From Calvatia gigantea (taxonomy: Eukaryota; Basidiomycota; Agaricomycetes; Agaricales; Lycoperdaceae): 64,000 nucleotides of DNA. Positions 11,488 to 22,491 of this stretch are shown here, piece by piece; the stretch's first letter is position 1, and the number at the start of each line of letters is the position of its first letter. The DNA is taken from assembly GCA_025093985.1 (NCBI GenBank), contig JACAAK010000006.1, positions 806,001-870,000 on the forward strand, in the 5' to 3' direction. The notes under the pieces are model-generated. The model was not told the DNA's origin. It was given only the letters and a program-made list of their open reading frames with translations, and made no database searches. A program made the translations under genes and the position numbers.

Positions 11488-13488
11488 TTAACGTTTCAAC
11501 GATCGAGCGGTTTTATCCCATGCTTCGATGTCAGAGCCGAAAATTAATCCTAATTCAGGGCGGAAGAGATTGATTTTGGTTACGCCAAGATTCTTGGTAA
11601 AGATATCGGTGGGATTGTCTTGTGAAGACACATCACCAATAACAATAATACCCTCCTCAACCAATTCTCGCACATAGTGGTAATGAATATCCACATGCTT
11701 CGATCGTTTTTCAACAATGGGATTTTCAGTCCAGAATTTGGACCCATCGTTGTCGCCGTAGAGAATGGGAGTTGGGTGCTCAATCTTGAGCTCCTCCAGA
11801 AGCTGTGACAGCCATTTCACTTGTCGTGAAGCGTCAGACAGTTCTTTATATTCCGCCTCGGTGGATGATAATAAAACCGTCTTTTGTCGCTGCGAAGTCC
11901 AAGTGACAGCACCGGACGTGATCATACAAACATTTCCCAATACAGATCGGCGGGTTTCTGTATCTTGAGCCCAATCCGAGTCACTGAGGCATTCTAGCGT
12001 CACTGCTGGTTTCCCAGTATTGCCTTCATATTTCAATGCATAGTTCCTTGTCATAGACAAGTACTTTAGTACATGAATTCCAGCGCGGTAGTGCTTGGGT
12101 GCGGGGTTAGCGGCATGTTGTGCCAGCTTAACTACGGCAAAGGCTATGTCGGGCCTCGTACCGATCATCAAGTACATTAAAGATCCAACCAATTGTTGGT
12201 ACTTTAGACGGAAGGGGTTTGTTGCAGTATCCTTGTTCGTTATGAACTGGAAGCCGGCTGGTAATGGTGTTTTAGCCGCGGCAGACTGTGGAACTTGGAA
12301 ACGCTGCAAGATCTTATCCAGGTATTTCACCTGTTGGATGAAGATTTGACGCTTGGAGCGATTCCTTGTGATTTTCATCCCAAGGAATTCTTCACAAGGA
12401 CCGTGGTCTCTGCATTCCCACTTTTTGGTGAACTTTCCCTTCAACTCATTGAGGAGGGGGGAGTTTTTCTTTCCCAGGAAATTCATGTCATCAACGTAGA
12501 CAATGGCTACTACAAGCTCTTTTGTTTTCGGATGTCTGTGAAAGTACACAGCGTAGTCAGATTTGCAGCGGGTAAATCCCAGCTCAATCATAGATTGATG
12601 CAATTCTTTCCACCACTGGCGACCGGCTTGTTTAAGGCCGTAAATCGCTCATCTAAGTCTCCATACTTTTCCTTCCTGCCCGGGAAGTCGAAACCCTTCG
12701 GGCTGTTCCATGTATATTTTCTCTTCCAGTTTGCCATATAAATAGGCTGTTTTTACGTCAACGCTATGCATATCCCAATCATGGATTGCAGCAAGTGCGA
12801 AGCTTACGCACGCAGACTCGTAGTGGACAACTGGTGAGAAAAGCTCGTTATAGTCGATGCCTTCAATCTGCGAGAACCCCTTCACAACTAAGCGAGCTCG
12901 CAGGCGGCCATCAGACTTTTCGAGAAATACCCATCGGTTTTTAACTGTCCTCCTTCCTTTCGGAAGATCTACTAGTTCATATACACCTCGTTTCTTTAAT
13001 GCTTCGAGTTCCTTGATACACGCAGCCATTCATTTTGCCCTGACAGGCTCAGGAAGCTTAAGCATGTCACGGAAATTCTCAGGCTCTCTGTGTGCGGTAT
13101 TATGTACCGTCTGTATCAAGAAATCGATCAGTTTTACTCCTCCCTCAGCGACAAGCCTTTCAATGTCCATGTCATTTACATCGTGAGATGTTGGATCATT
13201 GGTTTCAGGCATGGGCGGCAGTTCTGGACGTGGAGGGAGCTGAAATGGAGGCATATCAAAGGGTTGTGGCGGGTACCGCTCAGCACGAACTCTTTGCCTC
13301 ACATATTCAGGATGGTTAGTCCTTGCTCTTCGCTCATGAATTATTTCGTCCGAAGGGGCATTGGCGCGTACGCGCTGCCTTTGCCTCTACTGCTCTTGTC
13401 GGTGAGTCCGATCTATTTCTCTTTCAATTGAAATTGGACGCCTGTTTTCTCCGTATGTATTACCTGGTCTAACAGGAGGTCTGCCTTG
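11488..13488 (-). pseudogene. copia-1 copy B: RT and RNase H
   Basis: From high to low coordinates this holds the proline-rich linker (13030-13302), RT fingers with a conserved KNRWVFLEKSDGRLRARL block, the palm with the YVDD motif (YVDDMNFLG) and RNase H. RNase H ends with YGDNDGSKFW, KHVDIHYHYVRE and DIFTKNLG. Nonsense codons lie at about 13489 (CGA to TGA), 13030 (TGG to TGA) and 12650 (CGA to TGA). The natural stop is TAA at 11488, five codons beyond the early stop of copy A. The RT active site is intact, so this copy died only by nonsense changes. Confidence 0.9.
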
Positions 13489-15126
13489 TCATTCAGAACG
13501 ACACAGCTCTACCTGGTCAGAACCAACAGCGCGACGTTTGGGGACAGGGATTGGGAATTCCTGGTTCTTGGTATCCCATACATCTCTGTCCACATGCCAA
13601 TTATCACGTACGTCAGGTTCCTCCTCAACGGTCATTCCACGTGAAGGTGGCGACTCAGGTGGGGGAACCCAAGGTGGCGTATTGCCTGGTGATGGCCGTC
13701 GTGAACTTATGCTGTCTGGCGGAGTAGAATCTCGCCGGGGTAAAGGAGGTGTAGGCGGAGAATATTTCAGTTTAAATGGTGGAGAAACCAGAGGTAATGT
13801 GACTGGATGATCAGGTGGAGGTGGAACAATTCCAGCGTCATCTGAAGATGGCGGAATAGGTGGTTCATCCTTTAATCCTGGTCTAGGCAGATTTCTCTCT
13901 CCTCCGTGATTAGGCCGGTTACTGCTATCCGGCACTGAATCGGGGCATTTGGGAAAATATCCCTCGTCGAATAAGGCGTTTGGTGATATAAAGATCACAT
14001 TGCCTGTTGTGTGCCGCATAAAGATGTAGTTTTTGCTACCTTTATATCCAAGAAAGATCATAATCTCGGATTTTGCGGACAATTTGTTTGGGCGGATCTC
14101 ATCGGGTAGATAAATGTACGCGCCGCATCCAAACATACAAATATGGGACAAATTTGGCTTTTCCCTCGAATAACACTCAAAAGATGTCTTCCACTGCAGA
14201 TGCTGGACTGGTGTGCGATTATATAAATGCACTGCTGTATTCAATGCAAATTCCCACCACGAGTCAGGTAGACATGCCTGTAGCCTTATAGCTTGGGCTT
14301 TCTCGTGTAGGGTGCAGTTCAGTCTCTCTGCTCTCCCATTCTGCTGATGCGCATAGGGAGCAGTGGTCTCGTGGGTGATTCCACGCGCCGCAAGTCCTGC
14401 TAATAACCTTTCATTGACGTATTCTCCTCCATTATCGGTGCGAAGTCGTTTAACTCACATTCCGGAGAGGTTCTCTAATGCACTGATCAGCTGAATTAGC
14501 TTTTCAGGAGCCTCGGACTTCTTTCGAAGGAGGACTACATGTGCGTGAGAAGAAAAGTCATCAAGGAACGTCATTGCCCATTTATATTTATGGTAGCTAA
14601 TGACGGGCAGTTCCAGCAAGTCTGAGTGACATAGCTCAAAGACTGCAGTGGCTCGCTTGGGATTAATCGGGAAGGGGTTATTATGCATTTTCCCCTTGGC
14701 ACAGCCATCGCATATGCCTTTTCGATTAGATGGTGCGGGAATCGACGCGATGCCTTCTACGTGCTTTGGAAGCTCGGAAAGCGTGCGATCCGAAGAGTGT
14801 CCCATTCGATGATGCCAGTCAATATAATCAAGTTGGCGTAACGTCAACGCAACTGGTTTCTCCTTGCTATTTTGCAAGACATACGTGTGCACCGTATGTA
14901 CGTTGTTTTTAAACAAACGATGAGGCCAGGCGGACAATACTGCTCGTCCTGATTTATCATGGATGGTGGTCCCTTTAATGGTTGCCTCTAGAACATAGCC
15001 GTTCCGAAGAATTTGGCCTGAGGACGTTAACCATTCTGTGATTTCTTTGATGTAAAAGACTGGCGCAATACATGAAGTAGCGCTCTTGGACTTTCCCTTG
15101 TCTGCCACATCATGCTGGAAAATCAC
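13489..15126 (-). pseudogene. copia-1 copy B: GAG-pre-integrase and integrase
   Basis: The GAG-pre-integrase zinc finger is visible as HHRMGHSS then CDGCAKGK (an HHCC pattern). The integrase core follows with the catalytic D,D,E set in HSDLLE, TDNGGEYV and QQNGRAE. After it come the copia-specific FGCGAYIYLP and MIFLGY segments and a proline-rich linker (13489-13900). Frames are 14455-15126 and 13489-14244, separated by a TGA at about 14455 and a stretch where the longer frame lacks a start but stays readable. The enzyme would insert the cDNA into chromosomes. All catalytic residues are visible. Confidence 0.88.
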
Positions 15127-15132
15127 AGACCC

Positions 15133-15690
15133 TCATCCTGTCATTTCATAAATCCGGTTGCCAGCGGCTTGTATAAGCCTGAAATGGCCCATCTTAACCT
15201 CTGCGAAATCAGAGAGATAACCGGTGACATGGTATGATGCTCCAGAGTCAAGGAGCCAGTCCGCGTTGTTCACAGAATGTTTATTCCCTTCTTCTCGACA
15301 CTTTTGGCACTGAGATAAATCACAAATGTGATATGTGGTGATCTGATTAAGATCCTCGTGCTCTTCGTGGAGATCTGACCTTAACTTGTCTGAATACTCG
15401 TGATTGTTCATGGTATATGTAGCGTTCATCTTACTTTCCAGCTTAGTCACACTAGCGGAATAAGCAGAAGGGGAAGCGCCTTGAGCGTGCTTCCAGCATA
15501 CATTGCAGGTAACAAAGTCTGTACAGCGGTGTCTACGACGAGTTCCTACAGGAGGTGGACGACGTGCTACATCTGCATAGGTGCCCCGCTCTCTTTGGCG
15601 GCCACCTCGTCGTCCCAACTCAACTTCGGAATTTCCAGGGCGTCCCGCTCCGCGGCGGACAGACCCTGCGTCTGTATCGTCCCGTCCCAT
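15133..15690 (-). pseudogene. copia-1 copy B: gag end and aspartic protease
   Basis: A retroviral-type aspartic protease active site is visible as ADWLLDSGASYHVTG near the end of this 185-codon frame. Upstream is a Cys/His-bearing basic region (CTDFVTCNVCWKHA, CDLSQCQKC) that may stand in for a gag zinc knuckle. The frame is bounded by TAA at about 15691 (CAA to TAA) and TGA at about 15130 (CGA to TGA). The protease would cut the gag-pol polyprotein. Confidence 0.85.
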
Positions 15691-15693
15691 CTG

Positions 15694-17283
15694 TTAATGG
15701 GGCTGTACATCATCTTCTGCATCAGAACAAGAATAATAGTCAGTTGAAGGTACTGACCCACACCCTCTGTCGGAACCATAGTCAGTGTCCGAGTCGTTAT
15801 CATCTAAGATCGACTCGAGGACGGACTCGATTTCCTTTGGTGCCTGCTTCTTCTTGAGCGGCTTGGGCTTCTTGATAATCGCCAGTCTGTTATACACAGG
15901 GGCCGGCCACGCAATCTCGTCTTCCTCCCTCGTGACGGTGGATGGAGTCAGCTCAACATCCATTGCGTCAAAACGCTTCCACATCTCCTCCGAACTCTCA
16001 CCCGATGAAGAAGTTGATTTGAGACGTTCGTCCCACTTCTTCAGTGCGGTAACCTTGGCTTTCACCGAAGGTTTGCGACGAGATTCGGGCTCGGGCGCAG
16101 TGATGCGCGACGCGAGTGGAGTGGCATTGCTGCCAGTGGCAGCAGAATTAGAGGCAACGGGAGGTGTCTTGGCTCGACGCATTGCTTCTACGAGGGAACG
16201 AGTGGATGGTGGCGGCACGGTTTGTGCCTGCGACACGAAGTCCACGTCCTAAACATAACTGGAAGAGGTGGCAGCATTGCCTTGCGCACCTCCCTCCTTT
16301 CCCTTTCCCTTTCCTTTTCCTCGAGGGCGCCATTGGCGTTTCTTCTCGCCGTCGCCTTCTCCTCCAGATGGCTTCTACTGCTGCTGCTGCTGCTGCTGGG
16401 GCTGCTGCTGCTGCTGCTGCTGGGGCTGCTGCTGGGGCTTTTTAGACCCTGAAGGCTGCTGCTTCCCTTGCTGCTGGCGCTGCTGCTGCTGCCCACCTCC
16501 TTGTTGTGGAGTAAAGCACGCTCGTTGCGCGTGGGCAGTCTGGTTGGAGGCGTAAGCGGCAATGATGCCGCTTCGGGCCTTATCCCACATCAGTTCATGG
16601 AGCGACGTGTTCGAAGTGAGGAGCGTCTGAGCTACATGGCTCAAAGATGGGTGGAGAGAGTGGAGGAGGATCATCGTTTCGATCTCCAGGGCGATGCCAC
16701 TATCCATGGCGTCAAGCTGCCCGAAGATCTGCTGGAGCTCACTCATCTTGAGCGAGGGATCACTGCCGAGGGGGAGCTCAAATGTTATTGCGTGAATGAA
16801 CTCGTTGTAGACCTGAGCTGGTCCCGGGAGGCTGTATTGGCCTTGCAACTGGGACCAGAGTGCGCGAGCATCCTGGGTGGAATGCTTTAACATGCTGTTG
16901 GGGAGAGTTGCCTCAATCAACCCTAGAGCACGCATTCGTAGGTTGTTCGCCATACCAACACTGCGGCGCTCCTCAGCAGTCGCAGGAATTGGAGTTCCTG
17001 GTCGTGTGGGATGTGCCGGCGAAGTGCTAGTCACCGGGGTAGCAGGATGCTCAGGTCCGTAAGCCTGCTCGTATTGGACCGGTTCGTCCATTGCTCCAGA
17101 GAAGTCCCATCTGGTCCAGGAGCAGTCGTTTAAGGAAATGCACATAAGTGCAGACCGAAGGCGAAGCGACCAGATAGTGTAATTACCCGTCCCTGTAAGG
17201 ACGGGAAGCTGCCCGCTAGGGGTTTGAACAAAGCCCTGCAGAGCAGGAGCCGGTTTAGACATATCTAAGAATAGGGCAAACAT
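15694..17283 (-). pseudogene. copia-1 copy B: gag with polyglutamine tract
   Basis: The N-terminus shows the copia gag pattern (LTGTGNYTIWSLRLRSAL, then an ALWSQLQGQY block and LLHSLHPSL). ATG choices lie at 17283 and eight codons later; the second (MSKPAPAL) fits copia gag starts better. The domain ends in a glutamine-rich tract encoded by CAG repeats (16378-16505). A CAG-to-TAG change at 16375 truncates it. A basic stretch (KGKGKGK) and an acidic, serine-rich 183-codon frame (15694-16245) follow after a second TAG. No classical CCHC knuckle is seen in the first part. Confidence 0.85.
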
Positions 17284-17447
17284 GCATTAGCATCATGTAG
17301 GACTGCAGTGCATGATGCACGCGTCGCAACATAGGGCAGACCAAGGGATCAAATAGACCAAAGGGCCACCATTTCCCAGGTTGCGTACGACCGTAGCCTC
17401 CTACACTCTACCAGCGTTGCAAAGCGCGGTTGGAGTGAGCGGCGGTC

Positions 17448-17460
17448 GGGGCCCATAACC
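17448..17460 (-). promoter_or_regulatory. Primer-binding site of copia-1 (initiator-Met tRNA half)
   Basis: On the minus strand GGTTATGGGCCCC follows the 5' LTR directly. The animal initiator-Met tRNA anticodon arm contains GGGCCCATAACC, the exact complement, and Drosophila copia is known to prime from that internal half-tRNA. The same site occurs in copia-2 (42574-42586) and copia-4 (63467-63479). Confidence 0.8.
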
Positions 17461-17868
17461 TGTTAAGACGAGTACACCACAATAGTTTGCACTAGTGGCG
17501 GAGGGGAGTCGTACTCACTGGGTTTGTTGAGATGGTAGTTGTAGACTGTAGCTAGTGGATATCTTAGAGGAATGATGGGCAGAAGATAGACTGGATTGTC
17601 TAAGGAATGTACGCATACTACATAAGTCTTATATACATTATAGTTCTGGTCTGTGCGCCATTCTACCTAATACAGGTGAGGTCTTATCTACCAGTAGCAT
17701 ATACAGAGCATACTGCGTACATTGTTCCATTTAATAGATCATGACCAGCAACCTAGAGTGCGGTCTAGTACATTGTTCGTTATCTCTCTTTAAGAGTGAA
17801 GTACTCAAGAACCCGTTTTAGCTATAAATAGACTGAACCAACATAGTGGTACAGATCGAGATTCAACA
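17461..17868 (-). repeat. LTR-1, 5' LTR of copia-1 copy B
   Basis: 408 bp. It matches 11055-11462 except for four transitions in the last 60 bp. It is followed by the ATACC target duplication at 17869-17873. Confidence 0.95.
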
Positions 17869-17873
17869 ATACC

Positions 17874-18279
17874 CTCCGCATGGAACCTTCTAGTACATGC
17901 GTTGTACACAGTATGCTCCAATTATGCTACTGGTAGTTAGACCTCACCCATATAAGGGTTTAGAGTGCACAGACCAGGGATATTAGTATATATACCCTAT
18001 GTAGCATTGTAGTATGTAGGCCCTTTCAGGTATGCCTTTTGGCTATGCCCTTTGGTGTAAGACACTATATCTTCTCTCCTCTATGCTAGCTTCTATAAGC
18101 ATCACTTCCCTTCTCCTCAAGACTCTCTGAGTATGCTGGTATAAGCAGGACTATGTCCACTACCATGCATCTCTCCTATTGGACCATCTCCTGGATGAAT
18201 ACGACTACCCTCCACCGCTGACGCCTACACACTTAGGTAGTGTGAATTTATATTGGGATGTCTACTCGTTCTCTCAACA
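17874..18279 (+). repeat. LTR-2 of copia-2 copy B, 3' part
   Basis: Resumes LTR-2 after copia-1 and ends ACTCGTTCTCTCAACA. The following bases (TAGATCATCTCC) belong to a gypsy-A LTR, so copia-2 copy B had inserted into one. Confidence 0.88.
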
Positions 18280-18850
18280 TAGATCATCTCCACTCAGGGA
18301 GAGGTTCAACATTATAGCCCAGGAGTATACAACAAGTCTCGAGAACTCCTGTGTAGGCTTCAGATCACTCCCTTGAGTAGAAGCTTGTACTTGCCTAAGA
18401 AGTCCAAGTTAGATGTCACTGCAGTCCCCAAGGTTGTTAACCTTGTAGCAAATGAGCAAAGATAAGGAAGCTTGTTACTAGAATAACCTAAGGTAATACA
18501 AGGTATTACTTAAGGTTTATATACTAGCTATGTGTAAGAGATGGGAAATTACATAGTAAAGAAAGATGAGTCAATGAGAGACTGCTACAGATTAATTGGT
18601 AATCTACAGAGTCATGGGGATGAGCAAAAGAAGTAGTATGAGTCATAACAAAAGGCAAAGACAAGTAAATAGAAGTCCAATGAAGGTGGAACAGAAACAT
18701 GATTTAAAATGAATCATAAGAAGCAAAGATAGAAGTACATATGGTAATAAATAAAGAATGGACTGAGGTATAGGAAAGAAGACAGAAAGTCTAAGAAAGG
18801 AAGTTAATACATTAATAGAGAGAGTCCGGTAGTATGGTAAGTTCATAACA
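18280..18850 (-). repeat. LTR-A fragment (gypsy-A LTR)
   Basis: Matches 26194-26768 and ends TAAGTTCATAACA. The left end is removed by the copia-2 copy B insertion. It retains the self-primer segment AGAATAACCT (plus strand, near 18480) and the TATA-like TTTATATA, and is CpG-depleted. Confidence 0.85.
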
Positions 18851-21800
18851 ATGGGTTCTTGCTGAGGTTCTATGGCATGTTAATTTAGTTCTTCAAAACA
18901 ATAGCCTATTATGAGTTTATTAATCAGCAACTTCTTAGAGGTGGTAGAGAAAAATGTGGACTTGAACTTACAAAAATCTGGTTGATAGGTGTATTGCCTT
19001 TGTACACACCAAGTTTCTCAGATAGAGCAACACCAAGTGTTACAAACTTAACCATGGACTAACTCCTTTATCTAAGCATATTAACCTTCTCGATGCTATG
19101 GTATGGGTGACACTTGTTGATTAATGGGAGTTCAGTTTATCGTTCACACTTTTCGGTAGGGCATTGAACTTTGGTTAGGTTTCTGCGTCCATATAAAGTT
19201 GGCAGATCATTTTCTCGTCATGCAGACTCATTCTTCTGTTAGTAATTTATTTCGATAGGTACATCGGTTTCTTTGCATATAATTAAATGAACTTCCGGTA
19301 GGATGGTTTGAATTATATAAATCTAGTGATGTTGTACATGCCGGGGTTCCTTGTGAAATAATTTCATTACCGATATCAAGTGTTCCCATTCCTAAGGTCG
19401 TAGACAGGAATTAGGGTTCCATGCTTCATGGGCTTCTATGACTCCATGGATCCGTCCCGCCTCTGACCGTAACCAATGGTGAACTTATTTGATTTCCAAT
19501 TCCTTTGAGGTGATTTTGTACAGTGATTACACGCAGTATCATGTCAAACAGAGATTGGATGCCTTGGCTTGATCCCTGTCCAACATAGGTGGAACTATGA
19601 ATTGGACCTTACGTGCATGAAGTGGGAAGGAGTTTTGATTGACCTCTTGGAATTGTAGACCTTATCTTGCTGAAGCCTCATTCTCAATTACGTTCGAGGA
19701 TGTGTCTGTTCCCAGGCGCCCAAGTAGGGTGCGTTGTGGTGACATGGGAGTTCCATGCTTTAGATGACTTTCTTCAAATTTAAGAGTCATGGGCCGGATC
19801 CCTATTTTATTTATTGCTTTGGATCTATGATCCTTTATGCTTCCTTTTGTTTTCATGATTTTCAGTATCTGGATTCTTCACCAGGAACGTCGTGGTAATG
19901 CTATGCCTAGATGGATATAAGAATATTGTCAGTCACATCATTGGGTCACTTAGATGGAGTTTATTAGCCGGATTCAAGAATGTGGAACAGAAGTGTCTTA
20001 GAATTGTATCTCAAGTAGTTCTTCGTTCTATTTCCTCTGGCTATTGTCGATCTTCATCTTTTAAGATCGCTGATCTAGTCTTGATTATTCAAAGGGTATC
20101 GATCGTTGTATAAGATCTAACATAATGAGGATGATACAACGATGTTGGCGCTGAGTCATCTAATCGATTTATTGGAGTTATCCATTACCTTCGTTGATCA
20201 ATGAGTAACCAGTGCTGCAATGAATCAGTGCAGATCCTGATTCAATCCGACCTAGCCTTCTTCCTGAATGTGTGATCATTTCGGGAGCTTATGGTTTCAA
20301 TGTTTGATCTCATCATCATTGAATGGTTGCTGAGTCTTCCAAGGTAGGTCATCACCAGTGGAATGATTCTAGTATTTCCCTTAGTTTGATAGTCCATTTT
20401 GATCTGGTACATGTCCAAATGCGCCTATATCTGGTGTGCCACTCTACGTCCATGACTTTTGTATTGTCTTATCCAATGTCTTCGAATAGGCGATCTTGCA
20501 TTTAAGGAGGAACTGGCAAGTCGTCTTCTTCCTCTATGGAATATGCTTCTATAAAGCAGTCACTCCCTTCTCCTACAAGACTCTCTGAGTCTCTGGTATA
20601 AGCAGGACTATGTGCCACTACCATGCATCTCTCCTATTGGACCATCTCCTGGATGAATATCGACTACCCTCCACCAGACTGACGTCCTACACACTTAGGT
20701 AGTGTGAATTTATATTGGGATGTCTACTCGTTCTACTCCAACGCATAGATCTCTCCACTCAGGGAGAGGTTCAACTTATAGCCCAGGAGTATACAACAAG
20801 TCTCGAGACTCCTGTGAGGCTTCAGATCACTCCCTTGAGTAGAAGCTTGTACTTGCCTAAGAAGTCCAAGTTAATGTCACTGCAGTCCCCAAGGTTGTTA
20901 ACCTTGTAGCAAATGAGCAAAGATAAGGAAGCTTGTTACTAGAATAACCTAAGGTAATACAAGGTATTACTTAAGGTTTATATACTAGCTATGTTAAATG
21001 CATATAAATCAATAGAATTATTGGTATAAAATAATGAGGGTCAGCTACCAGAATCAGAAGGATAATATTATAAGTCGTTATGCAAGTTGAGATGAAGGGT
21101 TCTGGAGTTCATGGTCGCTGAGGTATTCTTCAAACAATACCATATGTTATTATGTCATCTGGGTTGTGAAAGTGATGACGCAAAATTGTTGATGTGTAAG
21201 CTTAACCATACTGAAGGCAAACCAAGTGTTACAAACTTCTCTGGACTAACTTTATCTCAAAAGTAGTTCTTTAGACGTTCTTTCCGTTCTTACCCAGTTG
21301 TCTTATATTTCAAGTTTCTACTTATCTTAGACTCATCTGAGTCATTTCCGTTTCACTTGCGATTCATACAGTCAACTCTCGTTTCTGGACAAGTTGTGAA
21401 CTTCAGATCAATGCTCCTCTTCTACATCCATCTCTGACCTTTCATATTCTGGCTTACAGCGATACAACCTATGCCTACTGCCATTTCAGTTCCTCACACG
21501 GATGTTCTTGTACATACATAAACCCGTATCGTTTTACCATTACCTTCCCCCTTATACCCAATCTTGCCTAGTGCAACTGGTTTCAATAGTTGAAATTGGT
21601 AAGTCCCCCTCACTGCAGGTGGCGAAAAATAAGAAAAATCCTAAAGGGTACAGGTGATTGAGTACCCGAATAGAAATCTGATCATGAAACAAATCAACTT
21701 GAGAAAAACGACCCAAGTCTAATACCCGGAACCGGCACCCCGAAGATTTACAACTATAACTGACTGTAAAGAGTAATCAAGGATCGATTAACTGGAAACA

Positions 21801-22491
21801 TGAAACCATCCAAATGCTCAGTTCAGCTACCCATGGAGAGTGCAACGGGTTTGCACGAAATTAACTGGTGGAGAAGATGTCTAGAAATTAATGTACCGGG
21901 ATACCAAGACGCAGTTGGGAGACGCAAGTTAGCCATGAGAACTCTGCGAGATTTGTAGAGGAAGGCTTCCGATTAGAGCTTTGCCTCAAAGAAAGCAAGA
22001 AGTTCAAGGAACACACAAAATATCGAACAAGTTGAACAAGAAGATAACAGCACCACTAGAAGAACAAGATTTACTAGTCAGACACTCCAGCAGATTAGCA
22101 AATGGAAGACATGATTGAAAATAACAAACAAGGAGAAGGAATACCCAGGAGGGACCTGAATAGAAAGGGCTTAAACAGGAAATAATGCAATGGGTTTGGC
22201 AATGCAAGATCAACAGAGGTTTACAATGAAAAAGGGACTCACCGATTCCAAGAAGTCAAGTGAAGAAGGCGATAGAAGGATTAAACTCCAAGTGCTCCTC
22301 GAGTCAATACAGGATACAACAAATACACTAAGAGAAGACGAATTAAGGAAATAAGCGAAGGACAGTCACATCAGATAGGTAAAGAGCACAGAAAGGAGTG
22401 AATTACGGATTGGGACCAGCATAAACTAACAGGGGAAAGTAAGACCACCATGATACATGACCATAGGACAATCATTTGGAGTAGGAAAGAC
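18851..22491. other. Decayed repeat debris with LTR-A-like starts; no gene
   Basis: No frame here has a recognisable domain. Two TGTTACAAACTT stretches (19038 and 21227) resemble the start of LTR-A in plus orientation, each preceded by CACCAAG or AACCAAG, suggesting diverged copies of one unit. The stretch 20533-20993 repeats 18073-18531 with small indels. At about 22492 sequence identical to gypsy-A pol starts abruptly. The rest (19160-20510, 21400-22490) I cannot assign. Confidence 0.5.
20533..20993 (+). repeat. Duplicate of the LTR-2/LTR-A junction (copy of 18073-18531)
   Basis: Carries the same order: end of LTR-2 (ATTGGGATGTCTACTCGTTC), then LTR-A from GATC..TCCACTCAGGGAG to TATACTAGCTATGT. 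It differs from 18073-18531 mainly by 1-3 base insertions and deletions. Because it contains the junction of two elements, it arose by duplication of this locus and not by transposition. Confidence 0.8.

Larger units (their letters stand above)
11055..17868 (-). mobile_element. copia-1 copy B, complete Ty1/copia retrotransposon, 6814 bp
   Basis: It has two 408-bp LTRs (11055-11462 and 17461-17868), TG...CA ends and a perfect 5-bp target duplication ATACC (11050-11054, 17869-17873). It inserted into LTR-2. On the minus strand the order is LTR, primer site, gag, protease, integrase, RT, RNase H, purine tract, LTR: the Ty1/copia order. The LTRs differ at only four sites that I can see, all transitions near the right end, so insertion is recent. 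The single gag-pol frame is broken by about eight nonsense codons, nearly all C-to-T (often CGA to TGA). Confidence 0.95.
6600..18279 (+). mobile_element. copia-2 copy B, non-coding copia derivative, 5'-truncated
   Basis: The internal part 6600-10902 is the inverted counterpart of 36981-41275 in copy A, about 90% identical where I aligned them (8160-8440 against 39430-39720). Then come a polypurine tract (10890-10902, AAGTGAGGAGGAG) and the 3' LTR from 10903. That LTR is split by copia-1 copy B (11055-17868) and ends at 18279 with CTCTCAACA. The 5' LTR and leader are missing: the element begins in gypsy-A debris near 6600. No frame has recognisable domains, although scattered stretches resemble the copia-1 integrase region. 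The sequence after the LTR is a gypsy-A LTR. Confidence 0.85.

Noticed and set aside
16164..16555. Plus-strand Leu/Cys/Ala-rich frames that look like membrane proteins
   Set aside because: They are antisense shadows of the CAG-repeat tract in copia-1 gag.
22371..22491. C-terminal extension of the gypsy-A copy 2 RT frame
   Set aside because: The 40 codons run into unrelated sequence past the break at about 22492; a chance read-through.
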